Source: Marinoscillum sp. (GTDB lineage Bacteria; Bacteroidota; Bacteroidia; Cytophagales; Cyclobacteriaceae). Taken from it: 64,000 bases of DNA. A program made the translations under genes and the position numbers. The DNA lies in NCBI GenBank assembly GCA_024305105.1, contig JAMWZA010000001.1, positions 62,001-126,000 of the forward strand. Reading direction: 5' to 3'. This document shows, piece after piece, positions 35,601 to 45,714 of this stretch (within the stretch, counting starts at the first letter, position 1; every line of letters begins with the position of its first letter). The notes under the pieces are model-generated. The model was not told where the DNA came from, did no database searches, and saw only the letters and a program-made list of their open reading frames with translations.

Positions 35601-38600
35601 CTCCATTGAATACAATTCCAGGGCCTGCAGATGAGCTGGTATGAATAGCATCATGAACCATGTCACCTTCTACATTGACAGCTGAAGTACCAGTGGCGAC
35701 TGTTCCATCTAATAAACTCAAATCATTCTCAATAGTAATCTCCTTACCCACTGTTAGGGTTCCTGAACCTGCCTTTTCTAGATTGAAGAAATCCGAAGTT
35801 CCTGTACCCAAAATTTGCTGTGCTGAACCTGAAGGAAAATAGGTGGTCTGTTGGTTGATGTCCGTACCACCGTTAATATAGGTTCCATCATTGTCAAAAT
35901 CTCCATTTACGGTAAAATCATATCCGTTGGCATCAAATGTTCCTCCAGTTTCAACTTGTAGAGCGTTAATCTCTAAGTCTGTATTGTAAATTTTCGCAGT
36001 GGGGCTATTATTTCCAGTCACTAAAAGACTACTCAAACCTACGTTGGAGTCAATACCAATATCGTCTTGATTGGCCGGTGTATCTGGGCTTCCGATGGTT
36101 ATGGTCGAGCCAGTCACATCCACATCATCTGCATCAGGTTTGATGATCAATGAACCCACCGTTGAAGACCCATTTTCACGAACGACTGTAAACTCACCTC
36201 CAGTAAGGTTGAACTCGCTTCCACTATTAATTACTTCAAAAACTCCACGCGTGGACGCTGGAGCAGCTTCTATACCAAATCGTGCTATACCGCCACTCTG
36301 TGTGTAATTAAGCAAACCATTGACGGCTGTCAGTTTTCTACGGACCTGTGATCCAACAAGTAGAAACCCATCCGTTACTTCGATTACAGCGTTATCAGAT
36401 GACCCGTATTCGATAAAATTATTTCCATTATCGCCTGTAATGGACATATCCAACGTACCACCGGATATTCTCAACAACCCGTCTAATATGATTCCAGTAT
36501 CATCACCAGAAACAGTTACAGTACCTTGTTTAATTTCAAGTCCACCGGAACCAGAAGTGGCCTGTGAATTCAAAGTATTCGGAAGGTAAAAATTACCTGT
36601 TGATGCATCGGTTAAATTAAAGTTAACAGCAGCGTCAATAACAAGCAATCCATTCAATATCTCAATTGGCTGTATTCCGCTTGTTCCAGGATCTGTTACT
36701 GTGAATATGTCTGGAATTGTGAAAGTATTGGTTGTATCTGAACCTTTATTCATTTGAATCTTATACAGATCCATTGTAATGCCCGCATTATCTGTAACTC
36801 TATGATCACCAGTACCAGTCAATTCAAGAACCACATTAGTTCCTGAAGAAGCGAGATCGAAAGTGGTTGCATTATCAAAAGTTATATTACCATTAACCCT
36901 TAAGGTATGTATGTCGACTCCAGAATTTTCTACGGAAATGCTATTTGGGTTTGAATCACTGCCTCCGAACATGTGTATATCTAAGCACTCCAACGTAAGA
37001 TTACTTCCTACATCGATAAACTCAATAAACCCTTCTTGATTGGAGCCGACTAACACAGCAGAATCAATTGTTAAATTATTGGCGAGTTGGAAAGTCACAT
37101 TATTATCAATCAGCATATTTTTAGCGTTGACCTCTTTTCCAAATTGAAAAAACCGATTAGCATTTCCGCCAAATGTTCTAAAAGTTGGATACTCATCAAA
37201 ATCGTTGACTACTGTAGTACCATTCGCCTGGATCCAAAAGAACCATCCGTTGTCAGAATCAGCTGCGAACTCACCAATATCAGCAATGATTGTTCCAAAA
37301 TTTGCAGGATTAGGCCCAACATCCTGAACCATTTCTCCTCGGCCAGTTATTTCACCTGCAGTAAAGGTGATTCCTGAGCTTACTCTTATACGAGACATAT
37401 CTGTGACATTCAGGGCAGTCCCGCCATCTCTTGAGTCGAATTCCACTTTTGCTACTTCTGTGTCTCCCTGCGAACCGTCGATTCTTATTTGATGTCTACC
37501 ATCTCCTGTCTTGGAATAAGAGCCCCCTGATAGGGAGTTAACATATTCGCTTCCTACAACAACAACGTCTCCAGCACCCGGAATACTTCCAGCTGGTGCT
37601 CCAATATGCTTATCCACAGCGTCTATCGACCAATTATTGGTACTTTGCCACTCCCACCAAGACCCATCTGTTGCTCTACTGTAGTAAACTGTGGGGCTAC
37701 CATCAAATCGCGCACTCTCCCCAGCAGTATAATTGGCTTCCTCCAGAGTGAATCCAGTTCCTGGCCATGGAGTACTCCAATTATTATCAACATTGCCTTG
37801 ATTGTACAAGCCATCACCGGTACCCGTATCAATTTCATCGTTGGCATCATCTCCACTTGCATCCTGATTGATGCCATTAAACATGATAATATTCGCGGGA
37901 TTTGTTCCAACAATGTTTCCGGCATTCCCAGTGGCACCACCATCTTTGACCGCCTGATCAGTGCCATCATCTGATCGAGTGTAACCACCACTATTTAGTA
38001 CTTTACCCGGCACATAGTTTGTTTCGTCTCCAGCATCTATGTCATTATCGTCATATTGAAAAATCCACGATACTTCCGGCAAGCCAGCATCGAAACCTTC
38101 TGTAGAAACTCTCCAGTAATAAGATAGAACATCTCCTCCGGACAAATCTGTGGTCTGCAATACCTTATCAACCACTCGTACAGTCACGTACTCATCCCCA
38201 TCATAGGTCACTCCGGCATCATCGACCACATGCATGACTGCTGGGGTGTATCGTTCATCCGAATTAGCCTCAGTACCTATGGGAAACCACAATCTGTCTG
38301 GCGTATTGTAAACCTGACCATCTACATAGTAAGATGCTCGATCTACTATATTAATTTCTTCTGTATAATTGGCGTCAGGAAATGAAGGTGTAGCACTTTC
38401 GTAAAGCGTAAGTGATCTCGGAAGTTTGATTGAAAGACCACCATCAGAAGCATTCCCAGCCATTCGGATGTAGTCCGATGTAGAATAAACTCCCTGACCA
38501 CCGACCTGAGGAATAAAGCCACTGGAAGACAAATCCAAAAATTCGAAAACATCAACTTTAAGATTATTTGTTCCAATATCAATCACACCGGCAGCATACT

Positions 38601-41600
38601 GTAGCCTTCCTACCGTAATATCACTGGTTAGCGCAATCTCGAATCCAGCATTATTTATCTCTAAATTTCCGAAACCAGCTCCTTCAGTTGAATTGATCGT
38701 CACGTCATTGCTAGCCCGAATATTAACAGTCCCCTCTTTTCTAGTAGTTCCATCTTCATAAACGAAGCATTGTCCCTGATTGGTGATTGACCCTAACAAA
38801 TACATCCCGTAACCTGCCGGATCCCCCACCGTACCAAAGTCGGTTCCATCACCTTCGGTGAGTTGTAGTGTACTCAGAGGGTCATTTTGATTAAGTGTAC
38901 CGCTAAGCAGCTGGAATTCATTCGTAACGACTACCAATCTCACAGCGTACCTACTCAGATTTTTACCTCCACCTGATGTCTTGTAAAGGCTCGCATTGCC
39001 TCCGGGACTTCCATCTCCTTTACCTGGTGATTTGGCTGCCAGATATAGTACTGCATCTTCTTTATCAATCACCCAGTTGTAAAAGGGTAACGTATATATT
39101 CCATAAGTCTCATCTCCAGAACCAAAGCCCGATGGCCATGGCCCGGAATCCGGATATTCAAATTCCACTAATGCGTTGGTGTACGTAGTAATATCACCAA
39201 TATACAACACGGCATTTTCATCTCCATTCATCGTTACCGTTGCACTTCCGTCATTGTCACTGCCATCCCAGGCCCAGACATCCAATACTCCACTATCTTC
39301 GATATATAAGTCTCCACCTACCTTTAAATTCACACAGTTATTACCTGGACACAAATCAAGATAGCCTCCATAGGTATTAGAACCAGACGTTCTGGTTGTG
39401 CTCGTTACAATGGTGAGATCATTGAGCACTTTCACATCTGGGTCGGTAATGGTACGATCATCTGCACCCCCAGGACCATTAAGCAATGTTTGTGAAGTTA
39501 TTTTAGCCGTGGTATTGGTACTGCTGTTCCGAATCTTCAGGTTCCAGAACGGCGCATTTGAAGCAACTATTGAATTTCCTGCGACCGAAGAGTAAACATT
39601 AACCGTACCTCCTGTCACACTGATATTATCTGGATCCGAATTAATGAAAATCAAACCAGCACCTGTATCATCTTTGACATTCAGCGTTCCTCCAGTCATG
39701 GTAAAAGCATTTCCCTCATAAGTCAATGCAAACCGAGCATAGTCTCCGTTTGCAGACCCTGCTGCTTGTCCAAGTACAGGACTCTCTCCTGCAGAGTAAT
39801 CCCATACGTTCACTGTTCCCCCTGTTTGTTGATAACCTCCCTGGGCAGCACTCCCCTGTACGGATGTCCTAATCTGGCTTACCCAAACCTGACCTCCTGA
39901 CACGTTGATTTGGCCTGCATCTCTAGTTGTTATACCACTACCGGACGGTACTTCCAGAATCCCCGCAACTACCTCGATTATCCCATATGGAGTAACAGCG
40001 GCGCCTCCCGTTTTCGTAACTTTTCCACCATTCACTATTAGTTTGGCGTTTGCTCCGATGGAGTAATTACCGGTTGTATTTAATCTTACACTCACATTCG
40101 TACCTAAACTAGCAGTGCCTGTGATTAAAGCAAAAGCATTATTATTGTCACCAGGGTCGTCTACATCACCATCTACATTATCATTGGCAAAACCTGTTAA
40201 TATAAAATTGGCTGGATCATCAGCCTGGATATTGGCTGTAAAATCAATCGATCCTTTCACTATTTCTATTCGGTAAAAATAGGTGAGTCCATTGCAGTCT
40301 ATCTGCTGATCTGAATTGATCGAAACAAGGTTTAAATCGACCACTCCATTGGTAGACTCACTACCGTAATTGGCTGTTGTCCTATTCGAAAACTGGGCCG
40401 TTCCCTCGTTGAGAAAATCACCGTAAAGATTGAATTCATGCCTGGCACTACTAGCTGGAACATTTGCTGTAGTAACCCGACCATCCTGTGTACCTCCATT
40501 AGACTCTACAGAGAAGTCACCCAAAACAGTAAATATTCTGTTGGTTCCAGAGCCATCGCCAAATTGAAAGGTCCCGAACCTAACATCAAAATCACCATTA
40601 ATAGTCAAATCTGCACCTAGTTCAACAATATCCGTATTATTGTCCAATCTAATCCGCACATCCTTGAAAATCCGATCCTGATTAAATGTAAAACCGGTAC
40701 CACGTACCTGCAATAGCCCTCCGTTCGCCGGATTACCAAAACCATTAGACCCAATGGTGTTGCCGTCAGGAAAATTACTTGCTCCACCATTTCCGCTGAT
40801 TCGAATAATTCCCTGTCCATTGATAAGATTAAAATCATGCCCTGTGGAAGTGGTTATATCCAGTGTTCCATCCACAGTCACACTTGCCACAGTAAGGTTA
40901 TTAGTAGTCGATTGGATGGTGACTGTTTTACCGTTTCTGATCACCACATCGTCTTCTACATCTGGTACTTCATCCATCGGGTTGTTGGGAATTGGTGCTG
41001 ATCCTGCATCCAGTGTCCAGGTATCAGAATCTGACCAGTCACCATTCTGAAGTACGTACCATGTTCGCGAGGTTATCTGTGTTCCTTTACCAAGCGTATA
41101 GTAACCGGACCTTAACCTGCTTGAAGGAATAGATACCACCACCTGATCGGTATTCTCTATCGCATATGAATTAGCAAAAACTCTCGTAAAATCATCTGCA
41201 GTAGTACTTCTATAGAGTAAGACGAAATCAGTCGATGCTCCGCTCAGCGTAAGGCCAGCTTCGCTGAAATCGAAGCGAAAGTTTGTTTCAATGCTGGCTG
41301 CGTCCACCACCCCATTTTGACTGGTTTCAATATAAAAATCCTTTGCCCACCTTTCGGTCACGTCCACTCCATCTACATTGGCAGTCACTCCATCAGCATG
41401 AGCGGTTCCAGCATCGTGAGCTACAAAAGTGAATTCATTCGTATCATCTAGTTTGTCAGTGGCTTCAAGTTGTAACCCACTGCTAAATCCTGATGCAGCA
41501 TGGAGGGCCGAACCATCTTCTGTTCCAACTCCTCGCATGTCGGCGGTATAGTTAGCATCGAAATCTGCATAATTACCAAAGAAATCACTCGTGATAGTTA

Positions 41601-42369
41601 CACCATATTTCTCGGCCAGATAATTCTCCAGCACAATGCGTTCACCACCATTTAGTGCATCTCGATAAACAATAATTTCAGCAATATCTCCGTCAAAAAA
41701 CCGTCCATCTCCATCATTAAATTCACCGATTAAAATATCTTCTGTCCGATCGGGTATTGAAACATTCGAACCAGTACTACCTTCTGCGTCTGAGTTTACA
41801 AACATTTTAACCGACCCTCCGGAAAGCGATGCGTCTACGGTCATAGATGCTATATATGGGTTTCCAGCTGAGGCCACACCACCGGATCCACCTACTGAAG
41901 TAGCACCGGCATAACCAAACATGTTGAAACCGGAGTTGTAAAACATGGTCCATGACCTGCTACCTCCTCCCGAACTAAGCCTCTTGGAAATGATTGCTCT
42001 TGTATCAGTAGTTCCAGTATTGAAAACAGTGATCACCGTGAATTCGGAAGAGTTGTCCAATAAGTTGGTCGTTGCATCGTCATCGGCTATGACTAGTTGC
42101 TCATCAACAATACCTGCAAATGACAAATACTGATTTCCTCCAATAGTGGTGAGGGTTACGACATTGGTTCCATCTGCTATATCAATAGCGTCAAAACCAT
42201 TACCAGACTTGTCAGACCATGTAAACCCATCGGATAGAGGTCCTGTCAAATCATTGGCTTCCAGCCAGATTATATTGTTAGCCCCAACTCCTGCAGGTCC
42301 ATTCTGGGAATAACCAAAAAATATTGAGACAATAAATAAAAGTCCTGTTAATGGCGTCTTAAGTAACAT
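32668..42369 (-). CDS. Giant T9SS-secreted surface protein (3233 residues)
   Basis: The protein starts with a signal peptide (LKTPLTGLLFIVSIFFGYS), then a LamG/concanavalin-like domain (about 25-250; AGVGANNIIWLEANDLTG, FDGDIAEIIVYRDALNG). The bulk consists of beta-rich repeat segments with patterns such as GTLDITTSTGHDF and TIESGATLTISG, including two stretches near 440-560 and 1430-1530 that resemble G8-like folds after a TWYVLQNGDWSDSDTW or SWWEWQSTNNWS opening. The last 85 residues form a T9SS type A sorting domain (KVEVYPNPIVGPE to VIRLIAH). It is acidic, Asp/Asn/Gly rich. The likely role is a surface adhesin or a gliding or substrate-contact protein. Fragments of other frames inside it are shadows. 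Confidence 0.85.
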   Translation of the reverse strand: MLLKTPLTGLLFIVSIFFGYSQNGPAGVGANNIIWLEANDLTGPLSDGFTWSDKSGNGFDAIDIADGTNVVTLTTIGGNQYLSFAGIVDEQLVIADDDATTNLLDNSSEFTVITVFNTGTTDTRAIISKRLSSGGGSRSWTMFYNSGFNMFGYAGATSVGGSGGVASAGNPYIASMTVDASLSGGSVKMFVNSDAEGSTGSNVSIPDRTEDILIGEFNDGDGRFFDGDIAEIIVYRDALNGGERIVLENYLAEKYGVTITSDFFGNYADFDANYTADMRGVGTEDGSALHAASGFSSGLQLEATDKLDDTNEFTFVAHDAGTAHADGVTANVDGVDVTERWAKDFYIETSQNGVVDAASIETNFRFDFSEAGLTLSGASTDFVLLYRSTTADDFTRVFANSYAIENTDQVVVSIPSSRLRSGYYTLGKGTQITSRTWYVLQNGDWSDSDTWTLDAGSAPIPNNPMDEVPDVEDDVVIRNGKTVTIQSTTNNLTVASVTVDGTLDITTSTGHDFNLINGQGIIRISGNGGASNFPDGNTIGSNGFGNPANGGLLQVRGTGFTFNQDRIFKDVRIRLDNNTDIVELGADLTINGDFDVRFGTFQFGDGSGTNRIFTVLGDFSVESNGGTQDGRVTTANVPASSARHEFNLYGDFLNEGTAQFSNRTTANYGSESTNGVVDLNLVSINSDQQIDCNGLTYFYRIEIVKGSIDFTANIQADDPANFILTGFANDNVDGDVDDPGDNNNAFALITGTASLGTNVSVRLNTTGNYSIGANAKLIVNGGKVTKTGGAAVTPYGIIEVVAGILEVPSGSGITTRDAGQINVSGGQVWVSQIRTSVQGSAAQGGYQQTGGTVNVWDYSAGESPVLGQAAGSANGDYARFALTYEGNAFTMTGGTLNVKDDTGAGLIFINSDPDNISVTGGTVNVYSSVAGNSIVASNAPFWNLKIRNSSTNTTAKITSQTLLNGPGGADDRTITDPDVKVLNDLTIVTSTTRTSGSNTYGGYLDLCPGNNCVNLKVGGDLYIEDSGVLDVWAWDGSDNDGSATVTMNGDENAVLYIGDITTYTNALVEFEYPDSGPWPSGFGSGDETYGIYTLPFYNWVIDKEDAVLYLAAKSPGKGDGSPGGNASLYKTSGGGKNLSRYAVRLVVVTNEFQLLSGTLNQNDPLSTLQLTEGDGTDFGTVGDPAGYGMYLLGSITNQGQCFVYEDGTTRKEGTVNIRASNDVTINSTEGAGFGNLEINNAGFEIALTSDITVGRLQYAAGVIDIGTNNLKVDVFEFLDLSSSGFIPQVGGQGVYSTSDYIRMAGNASDGGLSIKLPRSLTLYESATPSFPDANYTEEINIVDRASYYVDGQVYNTPDRLWFPIGTEANSDERYTPAVMHVVDDAGVTYDGDEYVTVRVVDKVLQTTDLSGGDVLSYYWRVSTEGFDAGLPEVSWIFQYDDNDIDAGDETNYVPGKVLNSGGYTRSDDGTDQAVKDGGATGNAGNIVGTNPANIIMFNGINQDASGDDANDEIDTGTGDGLYNQGNVDNNWSTPWPGTGFTLEEANYTAGESARFDGSPTVYYSRATDGSWWEWQSTNNWSIDAVDKHIGAPAGSIPGAGDVVVVGSEYVNSLSGGSYSKTGDGRHQIRIDGSQGDTEVAKVEFDSRDGGTALNVTDMSRIRVSSGITFTAGEITGRGEMVQDVGPNPANFGTIIADIGEFAADSDNGWFFWIQANGTTVVNDFDEYPTFRTFGGNANRFFQFGKEVNAKNMLIDNNVTFQLANNLTIDSAVLVGSNQEGFIEFIDVGSNLTLECLDIHMFGGSDSNPNSISVENSGVDIHTLRVNGNITFDNATTFDLASSGTNVVLELTGTGDHRVTDNAGITMDLYKIQMNKGSDTTNTFTIPDIFTVTDPGTSGIQPIEILNGLLVIDAAVNFNLTDASTGNFYLPNTLNSQATSGSGGLEIKQGTVTVSGDDTGIILDGLLRISGGTLDMSITGDNGNNFIEYGSSDNAVIEVTDGFLLVGSQVRRKLTAVNGLLNYTQSGGIARFGIEAAPASTRGVFEVINSGSEFNLTGGEFTVVRENGSSTVGSLIIKPDADDVDVTGSTITIGSPDTPANQDDIGIDSNVGLSSLLVTGNNSPTAKIYNTDLEINALQVETGGTFDANGYDFTVNGDFDNDGTYINGGTDINQQTTYFPSGSAQQILGTGTSDFFNLEKAGSGTLTVGKEITIENDLSLLDGTVATGTSAVNVEGDMVHDAIHTSSSAGPGIVFNGGDAQNLDTSVDSGEFGVLTVDNSNGVEISGDGKTFLVNDKIILSSGVFNIGGNLLIMNEDAIFENGSGGTSRSDFNTNSMVTVNASITDNGVRKLFSDSFTGSYLYPIGLNYYTPAEVNVTDLSGSTGDDNQITIKPIEDIAGGIPDDGDEVCISPDETGTATGTTANKLIDAGQNFTSTVTVGDVVGNVTDETYARVTVIDSDTELTLDQDIMESGEDYQIGPDFVDVDNILQFYWLIRSANVEDFDGSIRLYHTNNLEAVDNTLGLDLTNYAPARLLDASSTWDKGYSADQFDEVNNVIEFSLISGDYTDFTSDDLAGTYTAGITVVSNTSTALCGGAIPDEVPEYVTIATATQGDINDLSSYDTAPGGTVPTLGESPDLRVAGDFILNLTDQFWRFRKVTIESGATLTISGSGVNLGTLTGDGTLRLVNTNSLPAGEYTSFEADEACTTGGGFELNVSTGQSVDLALPFDRLRRLILSGDGEKVLTNGSSFDICENLEILDGGSLTLGDNTSLNVAGNIIKDATATFDGDFNNALIVMDGSSQQSIDGSFTGSQAIQSLEVDNSTGLTVINAGDDNVEVEDLVMTSGIITTDADNSLIILNTGSITGSFSASTFVDGPLVRRLETSTDVQFFPVGDGTVYLPFAVSNTQGYGGTKDWTVQYHSENPTTSTRITNVNATYDFTTWNDEVNDANSVVFKQDLFEVDVASPATADVRPYWDGDTNAGASQDAWEYLRVMVWNAVDETWDSYGNGNLSYSGMSSGNGSIISDTDLSFSTNYVTLGSNEPVPLPVELVDFKATVKEGLVVLDWQTASEQSNDRFEVERINKDGEFETIGTVKGFGDSNELLSYQFIDKQPFKGINYYRLRQVDYDGQFEYSGIVVANNDSYYQGMKVEVYPNPIVGPEINVRVQTGDELSALQFVLLDASGRVLNRKQSEPSLGLADYKVEFSEEIGSGLFYLIVVQGENKQVIRLIAH

Positions 42370-42531
42370 GCGTTGTTCGGTTGATTGTTACACTAATCGT
42401 AAATATGAACGCTTAGCAAACTAAGTACTGAATTGTAAGTTCTTAAATGCAAACTGATTTAGGAAAAAAATATCGATGAGTGTGGCTAAATAGGACTTAT
42501 TTAAGGAGAATATGGAGATTATTGCCCTATT

Positions 42532-43389
42532 TTATTCATCCAACCTCCTGTAAGTGGACACATATCTGATCGTATCCTGAATAAAATAGTTGACTTGAAA
42601 AGTGCTGGTTGAAAAAGAGGTGAACTGTAATTTCGGAACGGCATCACCGCTCAAAGTCGCTTGGTTAGAGAAGTAACCATCATCAGATTTGAGTTCAATA
42701 ATACCATAATCAGTGGTTTTTAAGTCTGTACAATTCTTCCCCTCAGGCTCCAAATACTCAAGCCTCAAATCATTCGATTCAGGATAAAATTTAAAGTAAG
42801 TCACATCGTTGCAGCTGTCTATAGAAATGTTCCTCCCATCAACCCCTAAAGTTTGCAATTCCCAAGTCCTACCGACAGATTCTGTTCCACCCAGAATTCG
42901 TCGAGCCTGACGGCTCAAATAACCGTTTTTGATCGGCTCCAGGTAAACGTCATAACTTATACCATCGGAATTGTAAGAAACGTTTAAACCTCCAGCTGTA
43001 ATCTCATGGACGTACATGGTTCGCATTGATCCGTTTTGTTGTTCTAAATACAACGTATCGGTGAATAGGCTATTGGCATTTCCGCTTGCTCTCAAACTTC
43101 CCATAACCAACGTATCAAAAAACATGCATTCTTCATCAAAAATGAGTTGATAAGCTGAAATGGAGTCTGATGTAATCATTTCAAATTGCCACCTCACGGA
43201 ATCCGCACATTCTGCAACGGATTGTGTTTCCCCATTCAATGATAATTGCTCAATTAGCCATGTTTTCCTGTCATCATTGGTTAGCATATACTCTACCTGA
43301 TAGGGAAAAAACCCACTTGGGAAATATTCATCTTCACATGATGTAATACATACAGCAAAGACTACCAGATAGTGTATATACTTTTTCAA
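42532..43389 (-). CDS. Lipoprotein with duplicated lipocalin-like domain
   Basis: A 285-residue exported protein with lipobox ITSC at about residue 17. Two related units follow: the first with RKTWLIEQLSLNGETQSV and a cysteine-bearing SVRWQFEM strand, the second with GRTWELQTLGVDGRNISID and a TYFKFYPES strand. The W, the central Gly-Asx turn and the Cys positions coincide, suggesting an internal duplication of a Bacteroidota lipocalin-like fold. I do not recognise it further. It lies 1 bp after the tex stop on the same strand, so it is probably co-transcribed with tex. No partner clue otherwise. Confidence 0.75.
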   Translation of the reverse strand: MKKYIHYLVVFAVCITSCEDEYFPSGFFPYQVEYMLTNDDRKTWLIEQLSLNGETQSVAECADSVRWQFEMITSDSISAYQLIFDEECMFFDTLVMGSLRASGNANSLFTDTLYLEQQNGSMRTMYVHEITAGGLNVSYNSDGISYDVYLEPIKNGYLSRQARRILGGTESVGRTWELQTLGVDGRNISIDSCNDVTYFKFYPESNDLRLEYLEPEGKNCTDLKTTDYGIIELKSDDGYFSNQATLSGDAVPKLQFTSFSTSTFQVNYFIQDTIRYVSTYRRLDE

Positions 43390-43390
43390 A

Positions 43391-45622
43391 TTAACTTCCG
43401 AATTTACCTTTTAACATGGCCAACTTCGCCTGAAGATCACCTTCAGGTTCTTTCTCTTGTCTCTTTTTTTGCTTAGGAGCTGGCTTACCAAAAGGATCAG
43501 ACTTCATGGAAAGCGATATGCGCTTTCTTGGCACATCCACTTCCATGACGGTGACCATCACTTTTTGTTGCAGTTTCACTGCAGCAGCAGGATCAGAAAC
43601 AAAGCTATCAGAAAGGTGGCTTACATGTACCAATCCATCCTGATGAACTCCCACATCTACAAACGCACCAAACTTAGTAATATTGGTCACTATCCCTGGC
43701 AACTTCATGCCAATGCTCAAATCCTTGATCTCATGCACATTATCTGCAAAAGCAAATGCCTCAAACTGTTCACGTGGATCTCTACCTGGTTTTGCCAATT
43801 CGTCTATGATATCCTTTAAGGTTGGTAAACCTACCGTATCGCTCACATACTTTTTTAAGTCAATACGACTTCTTAGGTTTTTGTCCTTGACCAGATCTTC
43901 CACAGAGCAACCCAGGTCCTTAGCCATCGCATTCACTGTTTCGTATCTTTCCGGGTGCACAGCACTTTCATCCAACAAATTAGCAGCACCCTTTATTCGC
44001 AAGAAACCTGCAGCCTGTTCGTATGCTTTATCTCCCAATCTTGGAATGGTTTTTAGCTCACTTCTACTTTTGAATGCTCCATTCTCATTACGGTGCTTGA
44101 CTATGTTTTCGGCTAATTGTGGACCTAATCCAGAAACATACGTGAGCAACTGCTTACTAGCGGTGTTTAGTTCTACCCCTACCCCGTTTACACAACTCAT
44201 CACCACATCATCTAATGAGTGTTTCAGTTCATTTTGATCCACATCATGCTGGTATTGACCCACACCAATAGACTTGGCATCAATTTTAACCAATTCAGCG
44301 AGTGGGTCCATCATTCTACGACCAATGGAAACGGAACCTCTTACAGTTACATCGTAATCTTTAAACTCTTCTCTTGCCACTTCTGAAGCCGAATATATCG
44401 AAGCTCCACTCTCATTAACCATCGCTATAATGATATTTCCAGGCAAGCCAATGCTTTTGACAAATTGCTCCGTCTCACGACTTGCTGTTCCATTACCTAT
44501 GGCAATTGCTTCAATGTTGTGTTTTTGAGCCAACGCTAATACAATAGCCGCCGAAGTTTGCACGTCTTTTCTTGGCTCAGTTGGATATATGGCAGTATGC
44601 TCCAATAGTTTGCCTTGCCGATCCAGACAGACCACTTTACAGCCCGTTCTAAAACCAGGGTCAATGGCCATAACCGCTTTCTGTCCCAATGGTGCAGCCA
44701 TCAAAAGCTGCTTTAAGTTTTCTGCAAAGACAGATATGGCCTCCAGATCAGCCGCCTTCTTGCTTTCAAGACGAGCTTCTGTCTCGATACTCGGTTTTAT
44801 CAATCGCTTGTAGGAGTCTTTCAGCGCAATTTCTACTTGTTCAGAAGCGGCATTCTGTCCTTGTACAAACATCCTACCCAATGTATCAAAAGCCATGTCT
44901 TCAGGAATGGACGTATCCATTATGAGGATGCCTTCTCGCTCACCACGACGTATCGCCAGTAAGCGGTGCGAAGGAATATCTTTGAGGTTCTCTTCCCATT
45001 CGAAGTAGTCTTTGTACTTCTGCCCTTCTTGTTCTTTGCCTTTCAGCACGCGAGAAGCTACGACACCTTCAGACTTAAATATTCCACGGATTTTCTTTCT
45101 AGCTTCTGCATCTTCACTGATCCACTCAGCCATGATATCTCTGGCACCTTGTAATGCTGCGTTAACATCCTCTACCCCTTTCTCTTCACTGATAAATTGC
45201 TCAGCTTCCTGTTCTGGCATGGAACCTCCTTGCTCCCAAAGGACTTTTGCCAATGGCTCCAGACCTTTCTCCTTAGCCACCGAAGCACGTGTTTTTCTTT
45301 TCGGCTTGTAAGGCAAATACAAGTCTTCCAGCACAGTCATCGTTTCAGCAGCATCTATTTTAGCCTTCAATTCAGGGGTGAGTTTCTCCTGCTCATCAAT
45401 CGATTTTAGAATAGCCTCTCTTCGTTTATCTAAATCCCGAAGCTGTGCCAGACGATCACGTACATTGGCCACCTCTACTTCATCCATAGAACCTGTCAGC
45501 TCTTTTCGGTATCGAGAAATAAATGGAACGGTTGCTCCTTCATCCAGAAGCTTAATAGTTGCATCTACAAATCGAGACTGCAACGATAATTCTTGGGCTA
45601 TCTTAGCTGTGTAGTTTGTCAT
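43391..45622 (-). CDS. tex: Tex family S1 RNA-binding protein
   Basis: A 743-residue cytoplasmic protein of the Tex/YhgF family: N-terminal helical part (VPFISRYRKELTGSMDEVEVANVRD), a RuvC-like YqgF domain (MAIDPGFRTGCKVVCLD; AIAIGNGTASRETEQFV), helix-hairpin-helix modules (LLTYVSGLGPQLAENIVKHR) and an S1 domain near 655-725 (LPGIVTNITKFGAFVDVGVHQDGLVHVSH). Tex binds nucleic acids and is implicated in transcription and rRNA processing. Length is normal. It is divergent from the TlpA-like gene. Its promoter shares a 24-bp element with the dnaN promoter (see findings). Confidence 0.94.
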   Translation of the reverse strand: MTNYTAKIAQELSLQSRFVDATIKLLDEGATVPFISRYRKELTGSMDEVEVANVRDRLAQLRDLDKRREAILKSIDEQEKLTPELKAKIDAAETMTVLEDLYLPYKPKRKTRASVAKEKGLEPLAKVLWEQGGSMPEQEAEQFISEEKGVEDVNAALQGARDIMAEWISEDAEARKKIRGIFKSEGVVASRVLKGKEQEGQKYKDYFEWEENLKDIPSHRLLAIRRGEREGILIMDTSIPEDMAFDTLGRMFVQGQNAASEQVEIALKDSYKRLIKPSIETEARLESKKAADLEAISVFAENLKQLLMAAPLGQKAVMAIDPGFRTGCKVVCLDRQGKLLEHTAIYPTEPRKDVQTSAAIVLALAQKHNIEAIAIGNGTASRETEQFVKSIGLPGNIIIAMVNESGASIYSASEVAREEFKDYDVTVRGSVSIGRRMMDPLAELVKIDAKSIGVGQYQHDVDQNELKHSLDDVVMSCVNGVGVELNTASKQLLTYVSGLGPQLAENIVKHRNENGAFKSRSELKTIPRLGDKAYEQAAGFLRIKGAANLLDESAVHPERYETVNAMAKDLGCSVEDLVKDKNLRSRIDLKKYVSDTVGLPTLKDIIDELAKPGRDPREQFEAFAFADNVHEIKDLSIGMKLPGIVTNITKFGAFVDVGVHQDGLVHVSHLSDSFVSDPAAAVKLQQKVMVTVMEVDVPRKRISLSMKSDPFGKPAPKQKKRQEKEPEGDLQAKLAMLKGKFGS

Positions 45623-45625
45623 ATG

Positions 45626-45649
45626 GATTTCTATTGGGCGCCAAAAATA
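45626..45649 (-). promoter_or_regulatory. tex promoter with element shared with dnaN
   Basis: On the minus strand a TATTTTTG box (45649-45642) is followed by GCGCCCAAT and GAAATC just before the ATG. The same layout, 20 of 24 bases identical, occurs before dnaN at 53724-53747. It fits TAnnTTTG with a GC-rich discriminator and a very short leader. Confidence 0.55.
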
Positions 45650-45714
45650 TCATTTCTGGGAATTTATTAGAAAGGATTGCGTTAGGAATCTAGTATAAAT
45701 TTATCGAAACATTC

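Noticed and set aside
33017-41050. Many plus-strand and alternate-frame open stretches inside the giant surface-protein gene
   Set aside because: They are shadows of a single 3233-codon frame with signal peptide and sorting domain; none shows family motifs.
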